A stretch of DNA of 64,000 nt from Atrichornis clamosus. Lineage: Eukaryota; Chordata; Aves; Passeriformes; Menuridae. The stretch spans positions 310,001 through 374,000 of the forward strand of contig WBMZ01010254.1 of NCBI GenBank assembly GCA_013400975.1. Reading direction: 5' to 3'. Under the pieces are notes generated by a model. That model worked only from the letters and a program-made list of their open reading frames with translations. It searched no databases and had not been told where the DNA came from. Positions 1 through 13,115 of this stretch are shown here, one piece after another. Positions within the stretch are counted from its first letter, which is position 1, and each line of letters starts with the position of its first letter. The translations under genes and the position numbers were made by a program.

Positions 1-762
1 TGGGGCACATCATTCCAGTGTTTTTTGGTTCACATTGATCTCCTACCCATAAGAGAAGCAATCATACTTTCTGCGGGCCTTGAAACAAGCTCCTTTGTGA
101 GAATTCTGTTTTTCCTTCCTTCAGGTTTTGTTTACTCCCCTCAGGCTCTTTGCCCAGAGCATGCAAATAATGACAATGCCAATAGATGACCCAGTTGCTA
201 CCTATCCCATTCTTCCTGCAAGTACATCCCCTATTGTTCTTTCTAGGAATTAGAAGTGGTTTTCACAGACCTGGAGGGACACAATGCAGGAGTGCTGTAA
301 AGCAAACAATTTCCCCTCCAGCAAGCACCAGTTCCAGCACCACTGGGGCCAGGTCTGACTTAGCTCCACTCTGAAGAGTTCCTTCAGTGCATTGCTCAAG
401 CACTTTGTCCTTGCTATGCTTTCTGAATCCCGAATAAAAGAGACAAAAAGGAGGTGGCTCGGGAGGATTTTGTGCTCTGAAGATTAAGGTTAAAACCAAC
501 AGGCCAGAGGGAGCTTCTCTGCCTGTCTTGGCCCCTGTTTTGGTGCAATCTCTGGGCATATGCATTGGTGGAAAGTTTGCCCACCTATGGCTTATGTTTA
601 CAATGCAAGGATCTGGCTTCACTCCTATAGATGGAGTTTTACTTGCTGTCTGCTCCAAAATATGGGGCACACTGCTACATTTCAGCCGTGGCAGGAACAG
701 GGATGGAGCAGCCACGGTGCCAGCCCAGTCCCAGCTCTCCTTGATCCATACAGTGGTGCTTT
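1..762. other. Unique intergenic/intronic DNA, no gene recognised
   Basis: No repeat family or exon recognised. The minus strand has a 150-codon open frame (263-715) of low-complexity, Pro/Ser-rich composition. It has no recognisable domain and no convincing splice context. An octamer-like ATGCAAAT lies near 161-168. A pyrimidine-rich acceptor-like string ends near 124, but no matching donor or frame supports an exon. Confidence 0.5.
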
Positions 763-915
763 AGAATCACAGAATCATTAAGAAGGTTGAAAAGACCTCT
801 AATTAAGTCCAGCCATGAACCTAATACTGCCAGGTCCACTAGGCACCACATCTACGTGGTTGTTGAACACTTCCAGGTTAATTCCACGGCTCCCCTGGGC
901 ACCTGTCACACAGGT
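763..915 (-). mobile_element. CR1: CR1 LINE 3' fragment (antisense)
   Basis: On the plus strand the fragment opens with AGAATCACAGAATCATTAAG, which is the reverse complement of a CR1 3' tail. Recognisable but decayed CR1 3'-UTR text follows: a GTTGAAAAGACCTCT block, a CACATCTACGTGGTT block, then CACTTCCAGG. It is severely 5'-truncated, as usual for CR1. Substitutions are frequent, so this is an old copy. It carries no coding capacity. The subfamily is not assigned. Confidence 0.8.
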
Positions 916-2976
916 CAAAGCCTCGATGGTGGAGAGTGCCCAAAATATTAACCGGAAAGGTTTGGAGGATGTGAGAGCTCTCAGACAGTTACTGCCACTT
1001 CAGTGACATCTTCAAGAGTTGCCCTCGACTTGCCAGGTGCCCTTCTGTTGTGCCACAGCTCCCAGGGATGCTGAGGATCCGCTCTCTGCTCCAGCCAGAC
1101 CCTTCCATCCCACGCAGCTGCCCCAACTCCCACTGCAGAAATCCTTGCACCCTTTCCAGCACACAGTGGATGTTGTTGCAAAGGCTGGGGGAAGAAGTCC
1201 AACTCCCCTATCCAGACTGGGATGATTCATGGCACCAGAGCAGGCAGCCCTGCTGATTTGAGGACCGGGAGTAGGCACACACTTGGTTTGCTTAAAATAG
1301 AATGTTTTTTTCCATGTCAGCAGCTCCTCCATCCCCCACGACATTTTCTGATTACATCCTTGAAGTGTCACCTGCACATGGCGTTCTGGAGAATGGCAGC
1401 TGACTCCTGGGTTCAGAGGGAGACTGGGAATAGAGGAGGAAAAGAGAAACTTCACCAGCAGAGCCTGAGAGGGAGGGAAAAAAGGAGAAAAAGAAAAGAA
1501 AAATCTGTCCCAATCTCCTCCCTTCAACTGCAACTTGCCTTGTTACCTGATGGAGCACAGTTGCAAACGTTGTGAGAAGTGCCTGGGAGCCCCTGGGTGA
1601 GAGGGAAAATCAAGAAGCTCTATCACTGCCTGCTCTGGGATGAAAAGAGTAGGGGAGCTGTGACATGGCCCTTGGGACCTGGCAGTGTGTTATCAGCAGG
1701 GCAGGGATTGCTGCTTGCACTGACTGCACAGGAGATGCTCACCTGCCACGGGTCCCCTCACCACTGGCACTCACAGCAGGTCTGGGGAAGCTTTAAGGGA
1801 TGAGATTGGCACCCCTAAATGCAGGGACTGCATCCCACACATAACACGGCCCCAGAGCCCCACTGCAGCCCAGCCCAGGGCCACCAGTGCCTGCCCCAGA
1901 GGTTCTGTGGGGTGCTGGGCTGCCCTGCCTGCCCCCATTGCTGTCCTGCTCCCTGCCTGGGGTGGTGGGATGGATCCCAGGCCCTGGCACTCACCCTGCC
2001 AGTCCCAGGGGGCCCCTCCTGACTCCCCAGCCCCCGGGGAGCCCCCAGCTCTGTTTGCACCCTGAAATTCTCTTTCAAGGTGAGAAGTACATGTTAGACC
2101 AACCAACTCAAATCACAGACGCCTTGGAACAGAGACTCTCTCTTGTGTCTATACAGCACTCATATTTTAGATCATCTTGACTTCCTAAAATAATACTAAG
2201 TAATACTGAAAGACATTTCCCACCTCCCTTGAATAGTAAAATTTGTCTGCTTTTGGGACCAGATACCCTTTTTTTCCCCCTGAACGCACGTTGTTTACCA
2301 CACAATCCTTAATGGATTGTACAAAAATACACTGTTTTACTTTCCTTACAGGCATCCAGCTAATGGATGATGTAATTTAGCAAGGCTATTGTATTTCATT
2401 CAATTGCCTGTATGTAGATTTGTTGTGAAGGATAAAATGTTCCCTCTTCAAACCCTAACAATAGGAGCACAGTCTACCAGTGACCTTGTGCTTTGCTGCT
2501 GTGCTGTGTGCAGGGAACAATGTGAGCCCTGGCAATGGGCAATGCAAACACAGAGATGTTTATTCTGAATAGCAGGGGCCCATCCTCTTCCACAGAGCAC
2601 TGTGTTGGTGTTCACCTGCCTGTAAGGTGCAATTATTCACAGTTCTTTAAGGTCTAAATGAATGCCCCTGATTTCTAACTGTCCTGAATAAAACAGTTGT
2701 TTGTAAATCCCCACTGCACAGGTCTTAAAATTTAAAAACTGCAAGCTTCCACTGCTCTTTGTGTGTGGGTATATGTGCTTTCGACAACTCTGTTGTAAGG
2801 GACATTGACTGCCTTCTCTCCCCCCAGGAGCAGCTGTATTTCTAAAGAGCAACAATCAGCATTCACACAGGCTTTTAAATCCAACGTTTCCTAATTATGG
2901 GTGCAGTAAATTCTGTTGATAACCTGTAAAGCATTTTCATATCTTTTGAGGTGCAAAACGATCAGCCGAACTTAGG
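916..2976. other. Unique DNA with purine-rich and C-rich patches
   Basis: No gene recognised. A purine-rich run at about 1430-1504 is followed by a C-rich, CCCAGCC-type patch at about 1840-2050 where GC is clearly above the local average. Short open frames occur on both strands across the GC-rich patch, as expected where stop codons are rare. No conserved domain is visible in them. Confidence 0.5.
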
Positions 2977-3300
2977 GTGGTGTTATTCTACTGTGCCTGT
3001 GAATTCATAGAGAGCACTAATGGAACTGTTCTCCAGAGTCAGAGCGATGGGATCCATCGCATTTCATTCACCCCCTGGGAGTTACAGATCTTGTCTAGGC
3101 TGGTTGTTCAGGATCTTTCTAAAGTCTGTGCACAGCATTACACATCTCACCGTGATTATTCTCACACCAGTTCTGATATCCAGATAGATAAAATCAATAA
3201 TCTGTCTTCTACAGATGCCAGTCACCCTCTGGATTCACCTTCTGGGGATGCTGAGACTAAACCCCTAGATTTTAGTTGGCTACATGTAGCTCAGAAATGA
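2977..3300 (+). other. Open frame of unknown status, possible terminal exon
   Basis: A 107-codon frame ends at a TGA (3298-3300). It begins with GTG GTG, not ATG, so if coding it would be an exon rather than a complete gene. The first part is mixed hydrophobic/polar and includes a PWELQILSRLVVQDL stretch. The second part is Ser/Asp/Thr-rich, like a disordered C-terminus. Composition is more even than in the surrounding GC-rich frames. I do not recognise a family and see no strong acceptor at its start. A frame of this length is expected by chance in 64 kb, so coding status is unproven. Confidence 0.15.
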
Positions 3301-4744
3301 TCCTCCAACTAACTGACAAATTAATGAATGTGTCAGTGGCCTAGGGGTAAATATGGCATATCCTGAGTACTCAGTAGAACATGAGTGTTTCATGAACAGA
3401 CATCAGTCCCTGCACATTCCCCTAAAAGTCAAATCCCTGAGAAAGAAACTGCCTGACAGGTTCCTTCTTCCTGCTTTGGCAGGAGATTCCACCCAACATA
3501 AACACAGTTGGAAGGCACCAGGGATGATACTGTGGCCGCATTATTGCAGATTTTCACACAATCAGAACTTCATTTTCATTCTGACGTTCCTTTATGATGT
3601 GCCCCTTCCATGAGATTCCTCTCAGGCCAGTGCAGGGTACCAATTCAGGTGAAAACACACAGGTGTAATGGTAATTCCAGGCCCTTTGGCTCTTCTTGGC
3701 CTTTAGATAATGTCTAACCACAAGACATTAATTGCAGCAGTGGAGCCCTGCTGCTTTTCAGATACTTGGGATTGAAGATATGAATAAAACCAGAGTCCTG
3801 TAAAGCTGTCTGCTAAGTTCAGACATCTGACTTGGGTGTCTGGGATGACTGGCTGGAACCCCTAAAGCTCCTTGTAAAACCAGCAGAGAAAGACTTGAAA
3901 AAAAGAGAATCCATGCCAGGATCCTGACTTATCTGTTCCAAATCTGGACGAGCTAATCCCTCTTTGCTGGCTACAGAAGGAGCCGAGGAATATGACCCAC
4001 TAAACTTGGATGCCCAGGATGTCTCACATGAGTCAGTGTGAATGAGAGATGATGCATTAAGACTTTATTAGTATCTGACAGCCTTTTGATCGTGGCACAG
4101 AGTAGTTACAAGCAAAGACATGAGGGTGGGATGCATGCCAGCCTGTCTGACTCTGGGTTTGTTCCAGCACGTCTCAGCTCATGGCTGTCCTGCAGCCTCC
4201 TCTCCACAGACCTCTCCCTCTGTTAATTAACAGACATAACCCCAGAAGTATTAAAACTGTGCCTCCCTCTCCTGGAATTTAATTTCTCTAACTTTTCTCA
4301 AAATAAACAGTTCCTTTTTTGCTGTTGCCAAGATAAAGCTCTTTCTTCCACAAGCTCCATCCTCCTCCTTTTGTCTTTGCTGCTCCCTGAGCAGCAGAAG
4401 CCCACCAGGCCTCAGCGGAGAGATTCTCCTTCAAACCTGTTCCTATCTACACTCTCCACACTCAAAATCTTCCTCTCCAGAACACTGTTTTCTTGGTCCC
4501 ATGCTGGAAACCCTTACGTTTCTGCAAACCTTTTCCAACCCAGGCCCCACCAGGCTTCCCCCAACTCAAATGCAATTTTTAGTGGATCTCAGGGTACCTA
4601 ATTTCTCTCCTCAGCAGATGGGGCTTGTGATTTCCACTACAGGCCCCAGAAGTCTAAAAATCTTCCCAAATAACCCTCTCTGAAGAGGTTGCCCTCTCCT
4701 CATGTAGGCACTGATGGTTGCTGCTGTCCTACATCATCCTGATG
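3301..4744. other. Unique intergenic/intronic DNA
   Basis: No repeat, exon or RNA gene recognised. AT-rich with scattered short homopolymers. A pyrimidine-rich patch occurs at about 4255-4390. Confidence 0.5.
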
Positions 4745-4935
4745 GAATCATCTAGGTTGGAAAAGATTTCCATGATCCTCAAGTCCAACCTTTAACTGAA
4801 TACCACCTTCTCAACTAAACCATATCACAAAGTGCCTCATCTACTCATTTTTTTAACAATTCCAGGGATGGTGACTCCACCACTTCTCTGGGGAGTCTGT
4901 TCCAAGCCAGGCCACTCTCCTCTCTGACTGATAAG
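4745..4935 (-). mobile_element. CR1: CR1 LINE 3' fragment (antisense)
   Basis: Antisense CR1 3'-UTR text: AATCATCTAGGTTGGAAAAG, then AAGTCCAACC, then CCAGGGATGGTGACTCCACC and a decayed GAGTCTGTTCCAA segment. It is truncated at about 190 bp. A short T-run insertion near 4850 interrupts it. No coding capacity. It matches the same general CR1 type as the copies at 763 and 36422 (GGTTGGAAAAGA variant). Confidence 0.85.
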
Positions 4936-7562
4936 GATCAGGATTTTGCACTGGATTTTCCTGGTTGTCTTATGCAGGTTTTCTTTTGTGCCGAGCAGCA
5001 AAGATGCCTGGAGACGGGCACAGGAGGGAAAGCATCCAGAAAACCTCAGTAAGTGTGTTTAGGGGGAAAGTATTCCCACAAGGAGCTCTATTTGACTGGT
5101 GGAAAATGTCTTCTTCATTGATAGTAGGTAATGCAAAGCACACTGCCTGCAGCTTTTTATTTTAATGTAGACATCTGAGAGTGACTGCATGATGGAGGGA
5201 GAAAGGGAAAGGTTATGTGTCTTCACAGGCCCAAAATGGCACTATAATGAATATAAAAGCTCTCCTCTCCTCCTCTAATATATTCACTCGCCATTCCACC
5301 CTCTTTTCCAGTGACTGTAAACAACATTTGTCATCAGCAATGGGCTACTTTTCATTATAAAACTGATCTGGAAACTACATTTTTATTTCACGTACATCAG
5401 CGGTGACAGGAGAAGAAACAGGCAAGGGGAAAATATATGTCTGTAGCAGGAGAGGGACCTGGGACAAGTGTTGCCTGCACAATTCTGGGATCATTCATAC
5501 GTCTGGCCTCCAAGACAGAGGATGGTCTAATGCCTCATTAAATCCTACTGAGCCAACGATGATGTATGGTACCCTTTCAATCTTCAACGAAGTAATGCAG
5601 TAAAAAAATCCCTAATTTGCACGTTTAATGCATTCATTAAGCTATTAGTCTTTCAACAAGAGATTTAATAGCAAATTAACAGTTTTTATGAAAGAAAAAA
5701 ACAACAACAAAACTCCCCACTTAGTAGAATTACTTTTGTGTCAGAGCACAATGCAGGGTAATGGGCAATTAGGGGTTTCGGAGAGGAGGATGGGAAGATG
5801 GGTTTAATTTGTGTTTGGTTTATAATTAGCTGGTGCTTGGTGCTTGGAATGAAATGAACTGGATCCCCTTGATGGGGAAGACACTGACTTGGGCAGAAAG
5901 CACAGGAGGTGATGGAAAGGAAGAAGATGGGAGGAGATAGAGGAAGCCAGAGGTTCATCCCTAAAAATCTGTTCTCATGTGACACATCTTTCCACGCCCA
6001 AGTAATACTTTCTTGTGGCCTGAACTGGAGGCTCAGTTTATGGTGACTTGGGATTGATGCAGGTCTTCCTGGAGCCTGTGGGAGTTCTGAACCAGCTGGC
6101 AGGACAAACTCCTTCCAAGCACAAACAGGTACCATCAGAACATTTAAAGCTCTGCAAAGTCGCAGCCTTTATATCGAAACCTGTGCTTAAAGTTGAGCAA
6201 ACTCTCAAGCGTGTTGCTTAATAAAGACAAATTGTTTATTTAGGTCCAAAGCCTGAATTTCAGGCTGAATTCAGTTTGGCAGATATGTGCCAGTGCAGAT
6301 GGCTGGCACAGGGGCTGTTTTGTAACTTTTAGTTTGTGTAAGTCTCTTGAAAAAAAACCTCTCTTAATGAGAACACTGAATTCCAAGGAAGACTTTGGTG
6401 AGAGAGAAAGAGAATTGCAAAATCAAGTGGTTGTCTGAACTTACTGAAAATAAATATGATACTTTACTTGAAAAGGAAAGAAAGGAGTGGAACTGCGTTT
6501 GTTTGCTTGTTTATTTTTAAATGTCATTTCTAAGTTTTCTATTTCTTTGAAAAGTCAGTTGACAGAATATTGAACACCAGATCCAGAGAATTTTTGGGCC
6601 TTTTTTTTTCTTTCCACACAAACTTTAGGAATTCTTTTCTTGTATCAGAAAAAAATTCTTTAAGGAATCCTACATTGAGCTTTGATTTTCAGCTGGAGTG
6701 AGACAGAAAAAGGGAGAATAGTCTAAAATCAATTTCTTAAAGGTCTGAGGAATCATAAATACAGTTTGAATCAATATCTTGTGTGTGAGAGTTTGTATGT
6801 GTGTGTGTGTGTGTCTTCCCTCTTACACTTTATTCAAACAATTGCTTTCCCATAATAGAATATTCAATTCCTTTGGGATAATAAATTGTCTTTTCAAAGT
6901 GGAATATTAGCGTCAGGCAGTGGATCCTTTACATCTGCTTTTCCAAAACTTTTCTCCCCACAGAGGATTCTCTTCTCTCCCTGACACTGATTTTATGCAG
7001 CTGTACATGCATTGAGATTTAGGAAAACACCCCTTACAAAAGTGCCTTTGTGCAAAGTCTGTGAGCTTTGAGAACCAGCCTAAAATTAAGCAGGTGCTTA
7101 AGCCTTGTCACAAGAAGGTAATGCCACCACCTCTCAGCGTCCTCAAATTTCTGTAGGTGAGGCCAAATCAATTCTTGTCTCATGGAAAAGACTCCAAGAC
7201 AAGACAAGACCATGGACTCAAAGAGCAGTTTTCCTGCCTGAAAATTCAGGAGGATCCTTAGGATACAAGGCTGACCACGTTTGCATCCTGGAGAATGGTG
7301 TTCTGCGTGCTGCTCTTCCAGTATTTATCCAAGGTAATGGATAGTAGTAATAAGACTTTGCACTTCAGGAAGGTGCAGCTAGAATTAACCAGCTGCATGT
7401 GCACTGTGGCTGGGGGAGCTCCTGGCAGAAGATATCAGAGGTTATTCCAGGTGTTTCCAGCTCAGAGGTTCTGGGTTGCTGTCTGATAATAAAGCAGAGG
7501 TACAGAGCACATGGCTCAGCCAAGGAGGTTCCTTCCTGGAATGCAGCTGGAATATTATAGAT
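4936..7562. other. Unique AT-rich DNA with a possible conserved noncoding element
   Basis: No gene recognised. The interval at about 5225-5400 is AT-rich and non-repetitive. It carries a forkhead-like GTAAACA next to a CATTATAAAA string, a texture seen in vertebrate conserved noncoding elements. A short (TG)n run sits at 6798-6814. Several T/A runs occur around 6600-6660. Nothing coding is supported. Confidence 0.4.
6798..6814. repeat. (TG)n microsatellite
   Basis: About eight uninterrupted TG units, preceded by imperfect GTGTGTGAGAGTTTGTA. It is short and probably weakly polymorphic. Confidence 0.85.
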
Positions 7563-8095
7563 ATAGAATCCTAAAATGGTTTGGGTTGGAAGGGACCTTA
7601 AAACTCATCTCATTCCACCCCCTGCCATGGGCAGGGACACCTTCCATTATCCCAGGTTACTCCAAGCCCCATCCAACCTGACCTTGGCCACTTCCAGGGA
7701 TCCAGGGGCATCCACAGCTTCTCTGGGCACCCTGTGCCAGGGCCTCACCACCCTCACAGGGAGTAATTTCTTCCCAATATCCCATCTAACCCTGCCCTCT
7801 GGCAGTGGGAAGCCACTTCCCCTTGTGCTATCTCTACGTGTCATTGTCAAAACCCCTTCTCCAGCTCTCTTGGAGCCCTCTTCAGTATTGGAAGATGCTC
7901 TAAAGCCTTCTCTTCCTCAGGCTAAACAACCACAACTCTCCCAGCCTTTCTTCACAGGAGAGGTGCTCCAGCCCTCTGACAGTCTGTGCAGCCCCCTCTG
8001 GACCTGCTCCAACAGGTCTTTCCTCCTACATGTGTTACTGCTGGAGGGTCCCTTGCTCTAATATGCAAAAACCTCCTGGATGTGCTGCTGGAACA
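7563..8095 (-). mobile_element. CR1: CR1 LINE 3' fragment (antisense), longest recent copy
   Basis: Starts on the plus strand with a tail remnant TAGAATCCTAAAATGGTTTG. It then carries well-preserved 3' text: GGGTTGGAAGGGACCTTAAA, CCCCCTGCCATGGGCAGGGA, a CTTCTCTGGGCACCCTGTGC block, a TTCTTCCCAATATCCCATCT block and a GGAGAGGTGCTCCAGCCCTC block. It decays beyond about 8060. About 530 bp is retained, 5'-truncated as expected of target-primed reverse transcription. The 'ACTCATCTCATTCCACCCCC' variant is typical of passerine CR1s. A 161-codon plus-strand frame (7576-8061) inside it is just antisense CR1 read through. Confidence 0.95.
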
Positions 8096-11000
8096 CCACA
8101 GAGACTTTGGACATGGATCTCCAAGCCAGAGGCTCCTGTTGCTTGGCCCCGTGGCAGCAGAGAAGCAAAGGATGCTCTCAGTGTTGTCCTGAGCCTTGCG
8201 CAGCAAATGCTGCCAGCTCCTTCTCGTCACGCACTGGAAGCCAAACGCTATTTTCCCACCGGTCCCTTTCCCTGTCTTCCCCCACGGAGCCATTCCAGTG
8301 CAGCGAGGTGGGGGTGGCCTCAGCCATGCCCAGTGCTGTGTCTGCAGCTCCGTGGGTGCTGGAATCAGTGGCATGGGACACGGAGCCTCACTGCTCCTGG
8401 CTCCACCCCGGCTCCAGCTCCCCACGGGGAAGATGCATCTGAGCCTCATCATGTCAGCTTTTTCCCCTTCAAGCAGCTTGGTGTGTGGGCTGCTGCCTGC
8501 TCTCTAAAAGCTTCTGAGATATTTGTAGCTGCTCTGCTTGTTCTGAATTTGCTGGAACAAAAATAATTACTCAAAGGACAGGGGAAAAAAATGTATGTAT
8601 GCGTACATATGTATTCTGAAAAAAACGGTTTGAAGTGTGCCACAGGACTGCACTGTGTTTTACAGGAGTGTCATAAGGGAGACAGCTTTGTCCTTGCTGC
8701 GCAGTGAAGGTCCTGAATTAGGAAAACACCACGAGTGAGACTTTGCAGGTTTTGGAGATTACACCAGGATCACAGTTCTGCCCTGGAATTTCATTACGGT
8801 CTCTTAAGTACCTGGCACGCAATGGTAAGGAAGTAAGAGTCCTGCCAATTTGTGGGGGTTATGGTTAAGGATGTGGCTAGAGGGCTGATCAGATCCAGCT
8901 AATGCATATTGCCGATATAATATTGAATATTTCTTCTATCTGGCCTTCAACTTCCTGGGATTAATTTCACATCTCCAGAGAAATATGCAGAGAGAACTTG
9001 TGACTCTCACAACTTTCACTTACCTGGGTGAAATGACAGATAAGGCACAAGTGCCCATTTCCCTGCTTGCCCTGGTGCTATGACTGAAGATATTTTAAAC
9101 CCTTCCAACCTCAAATCAAAGAACTGTTTTAAATTTAATCTCTGAACACTTTGAGCTGAGTTTAAGGGTGAAATTTGCCTAATGGAAGTCCTCAAAACTG
9201 AGCTCAGGTGGGACCAAAATGAAGTTTCAGCTTTCGCAATGAGTCACATCCCAGGAGTGAAATTCTCCCCATCTTGGGCAAACTTAGCAATCACTTTCCC
9301 TCTGAGAGATCAGCAGCAGAAATTACTGCACACACGTGCCTGCAAAATCTGTCTCCCTGTTATCCCTCCCCCTTTGAAGCACAGCAAAAAGCTGGGACTG
9401 GCACAGCCAGCCCAGTGTAATTGAATTTCCCTGCCTCGTGCATTATATTTTATCAGGTGATGACTTGGAGGGATTTGCATTGCACAGAGCTGCTGAGGAG
9501 AGTGGTTGGAAAATGGTGTGAAAATGCTGATAAATAGTTCTAAATGAAAGCAATTTTAGCAAGAGCACCTGTAGGCAGCCTTGGTGTCCTTTTTGGTGCC
9601 TATCACTCCAAAGTGGGAGCCTCCAGCAGCAACAGGCACACACCGAGAGTGGTGCCACACAGCCCCTGAGGCTGCAAGAGCCGAGGACTGGCCTTTCTTT
9701 GCCTGGCTATTGTCTGAGTTGAGCTGGATCAAAGCAGTGGCCAGATTAGAGCCCCAGAGCTCTGCTGCTGCCCCATTCATGGCTTTCTCTTCCCTTGTTG
9801 ATGGGAAGTGGATGAAGGAGGTTGGGGTTAGCAGCCCCTGGGTGACACAGCTTTTCCTCTTTGCACTCCTCTGCTGATTGGAATAAAGGTGGGGACAGTG
9901 GCAGCTCCTCCCAGGTGCATCTGGGCTCTGGTTCCTGAGACAAACATCTTGAGGGCCAGGTGACCTCTAGGCAGACTCAGACTTTGGTCTTCCTCCATTA
10001 TGCTTCAAGTTTCATGTGGTTGGTTCTGAGATCAGAGCGAGGAACCCATCAGAGCTGCTGCTAAAGCAGCACCACATCAACTGGTCACTGGTGGATGAAA
10101 AACAGCTTCTTTCCAGGTTATTATATTTTAATATTAGGATTGAGACCAGCTTCAAAGCCTTCTAATGCAAGAAGAAAGGGCTGGGAGGGTTTCTAGGCTT
10201 GCACTAATGGAAATGACATATGGAAACATGAAGCTGAAAGTACTTTTTTGCTCATTTTTATTTGTTTGGGGTTTTTTTTTTTTGTGTTTACCTCCAAGTA
10301 TATATGGAAATAGCTCACTCCAGCTCCTTGTACTTAAGGATCCATTTGTGCTGCTGCCTCAGCTCCTCCCGTGGAAAGCAGTGAGTTGAAAGAGTGATTT
10401 AGACACTGTTAACACAAACGAGAGGAGACAGGCCAGTACTTAGCACGACAGACTCCTCAGAAAGTTTAGACAGGGAAAAGCTGTTTCTTTTCTCTCTGTC
10501 GTTTCCCCTTTGCAGCCTGCAGATGAGAATTTCAGAGCAGAATAACTCAAGGAGCAGGAACCCCTGGGTAATTCAGCTCCAGTCATCTGACAGTCCTTAC
10601 AGTAGGTTCCCCTCGTGGCACAGCTTTGTGTGTACGAGCAGATGCTGTGCATTTGTACATAAAATATAGGAGGAATGGTGAAGGATGAGTGACAAGGCAT
10701 ATTCTGGATATCCAGTACAATGTTCAACAGGCAAACGCAGAAAACACAAAATTGAGAGGGGCTGAGTGGTGAAGTTGCTGCTCTGTTCAACCTGTGTCCT
10801 AAAGCAACAGAGGTACTGAGGGGTAAAATGAAATGGCTCATGGGGCAGCGGACAGGCTGACCACGGAATGGGCTGACTGCAAACTGGGCTTAAAGTGTAA
10901 AAAAACAATGGACATTCACATCCATAAGACCTGAATTAAAATCTAGCGTAGATTTCAGGTTTTTCCCAAATGACAACAACAGTTAAATCTGGTTCTTAGA

Positions 11001-12339
11001 TGGGTATTTCAGTTTAAGACCAAGAGGCAAGAAATGGCTTTATTTACTAAAGTGAGATTCATCTCTGTACTAGGAAAAAAGTCCCTTGCTCCACATGCTA
11101 CAAATTTATTTTGGGTAAACTTATGTAATTCGTGAATGAATGTATTTCTGCTTGCTTCATTTTATAGGAGCAAATCTGACCTCAATATTCAAACCCATGT
11201 TTTTCAGATCAACTTCACCTGTGTTACAGTGTCCATCCCTTGGAGAAATCACTCCAGCCTCATTCAATACCCTGAACTTCTGATTAGAGTGAGCATCTCT
11301 TTTTTTTTTTTTCTTTTTTTTCCCCTAGAATTTCTGAGGAATAAGATTATTCTCCTAACTCTAGAAATAATGCTATTAATATTTTTGAATGTAACTGGTT
11401 ACGCTGACAAAAGGGAAATGGCTGGAGATTCTAGGATAAAATGGATTCTGTTGTGCAATTCTCTAGATTAAAACCATCAGACAACAGGGTGGATTCAGAA
11501 AGTCAAAAGGAGAAATGTCCTGTGACAATAGAAAAATCAAAGTTTTCCAGATACCCACTTGGGTGATGAGTAAATCTATAAAGCAAGGGACTGATCAGCA
11601 ATAGGAACAACATCGCAGATGAGCTGGGGAGATAAAGTGAGACTTGTAAAATGTCAAGGTTTTAATTTCCTCACATAAGAGATTCTTTGTAGAGGAAATT
11701 AAAACAAACAGTAGAAATTCCTTACCCATAGTAATAAGGAGCACATAATGAGAGAAGAAGCACTGACACCATGCAGGAAGAATGGGACCAAGTTTGAAAG
11801 TAATTTGCATTTGTCCTCCAAACAAAATGAATTACTTTCTCTCAAATTCAATAAGGATGTTGATAATGACCACGGCATAAAGGCAGGGCATGAATGGGAG
11901 GGAGTTTATGGACATTTAAATTACTCTAACTGAGGTAGAAGTAAAATTCAAACTTCTTGATATGATGATAATGAGAGGAACAAATTGCTTTTGTTTCTGA
12001 TTCCTGGAAGAGCTCTTTTACAGAGTGTTGGTTCAGTAGCAGGTTGGTATTATTTGATACAAGAATAGTAATCACATGTATTTTAGAAAAAAATTACCAA
12101 GGCATTTGCAAGTCCAGTGGTGTGACCTCTGTAGTTTGTAAAACCAACTTTGAATGGCAGAGTCATTAAAACAGTGTGAGATGGATCACAGCATCTCTTC
12201 TGGGAAAAGATCAGGAAACAATAGTGTGGTGTCTTGCTTTGAGAAGTTAACTAATGCCTATCTATTGGATGTAATTTAGATTTGTACCCAAATGAGCTAG
12301 AAACTTTTGAAACATGCAATGTGAGAAATTCTCATTAAG
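8096..12339. other. Unique DNA without recognised genes
   Basis: A GC-richer segment (about 8100-8450) directly follows the CR1 and holds overlapping short frames on both strands, which look like chance. From about 8600 onward the DNA is AT-rich. T-runs lie at about 10270-10283 and 11300-11321. The part from about 11470 to 12339 may contain further decayed 5' sequence of the ancient CR1 that starts around 12340, but I cannot align it confidently. Confidence 0.4.
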
Positions 12340-13115
12340 GCAGAGGTGGGTAAAGTGAAGTTAAATCTGATCAGAAGAGTGTTACAAACAGAGAGAACTT
12401 CTCCAAGAAGGGAAGTATTTCTGTGGGGATGATTAGTAGCGAAATTCTTCAAGAATCAGTATTGTCTGATCCAACTTCACATTTTCATTAACAATGGAAA
12501 TTACCAGTGATGAATGATGTTAGAAAAAGTTGGAATAAACTGAGTGGAATTTGTTCACGCTAAAGTACTGATGGGCCTTGGACAAGTGAACTGAGGAATC
12601 TGTGTAGGAAAAACAAAGTTGATGAGCCTGAGGAATACCTGGAGATGTTAAACAAGCCTAGAAGGGTCTGATGAGGTATCAGTGTGTGATGGAACTGTGG
12701 AAAAGGCAAATTCTAAGATGCCTCAGGCATTGTGTGTCTAATAAAGCAAGAGAAATGGAAATATTTTTGTATCAGAGCCCGGTACACATTTGTCTGTAAT
12801 GCCATGTACAGTCCTAGACATCCATGCCTAATGGAGACTAATTCAGAGAAGGGTGGGTGCAGAGAAGGACTGATGGGATAATCAAGTGGACGGAGAGGCA
12901 AAGACTTGAATTTTTAAGACAAGTAAACAACTGCTGTTACTAAACAGAGAGTGTTGAGGGGTATGTGAAAAAGATGAACAGAAGGATTCAAAATGCCAGA
13001 GAAGGAGATGATTTGTTAAGCTCAAGGGTAACACTGACACAAGAAGAAATGAACGTCAACAAGCCACGATTAAATTCAAGCTGAAAAATACAAGTTGGAG
13101 ACTCAAAGTCAGAAG
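12340..13115 (+). mobile_element. CR1: Ancient CR1 LINE fossil (sense), ORF2 3' portion
   Basis: Heavily decayed but collinear with the reverse-transcriptase 3' region and downstream part of reptile-type CR1. In order it has a TGATCCAACTTCACATTTTC piece followed by TTAACAATGG (5' of the motif block), GTGGAAAAGGCAAATTCTAA, a CCCGGTACACATTTGTCTG piece, GGTGCAGAGAAGGACTGATG with GGATAATCAAG, then AACACTGACACAAGAAGAAA and ATTAAATTCAAGCTG. These correspond to successive conserved CR1 blocks. The frame is destroyed. This is much older than the short tails elsewhere in the window. Edges are approximate. Confidence 0.7.

Noticed and set aside
7576..8061. 161-codon plus-strand frame
   Set aside because: Entirely inside an antisense CR1 copy, so it is the noncoding strand of the element's 3' region.
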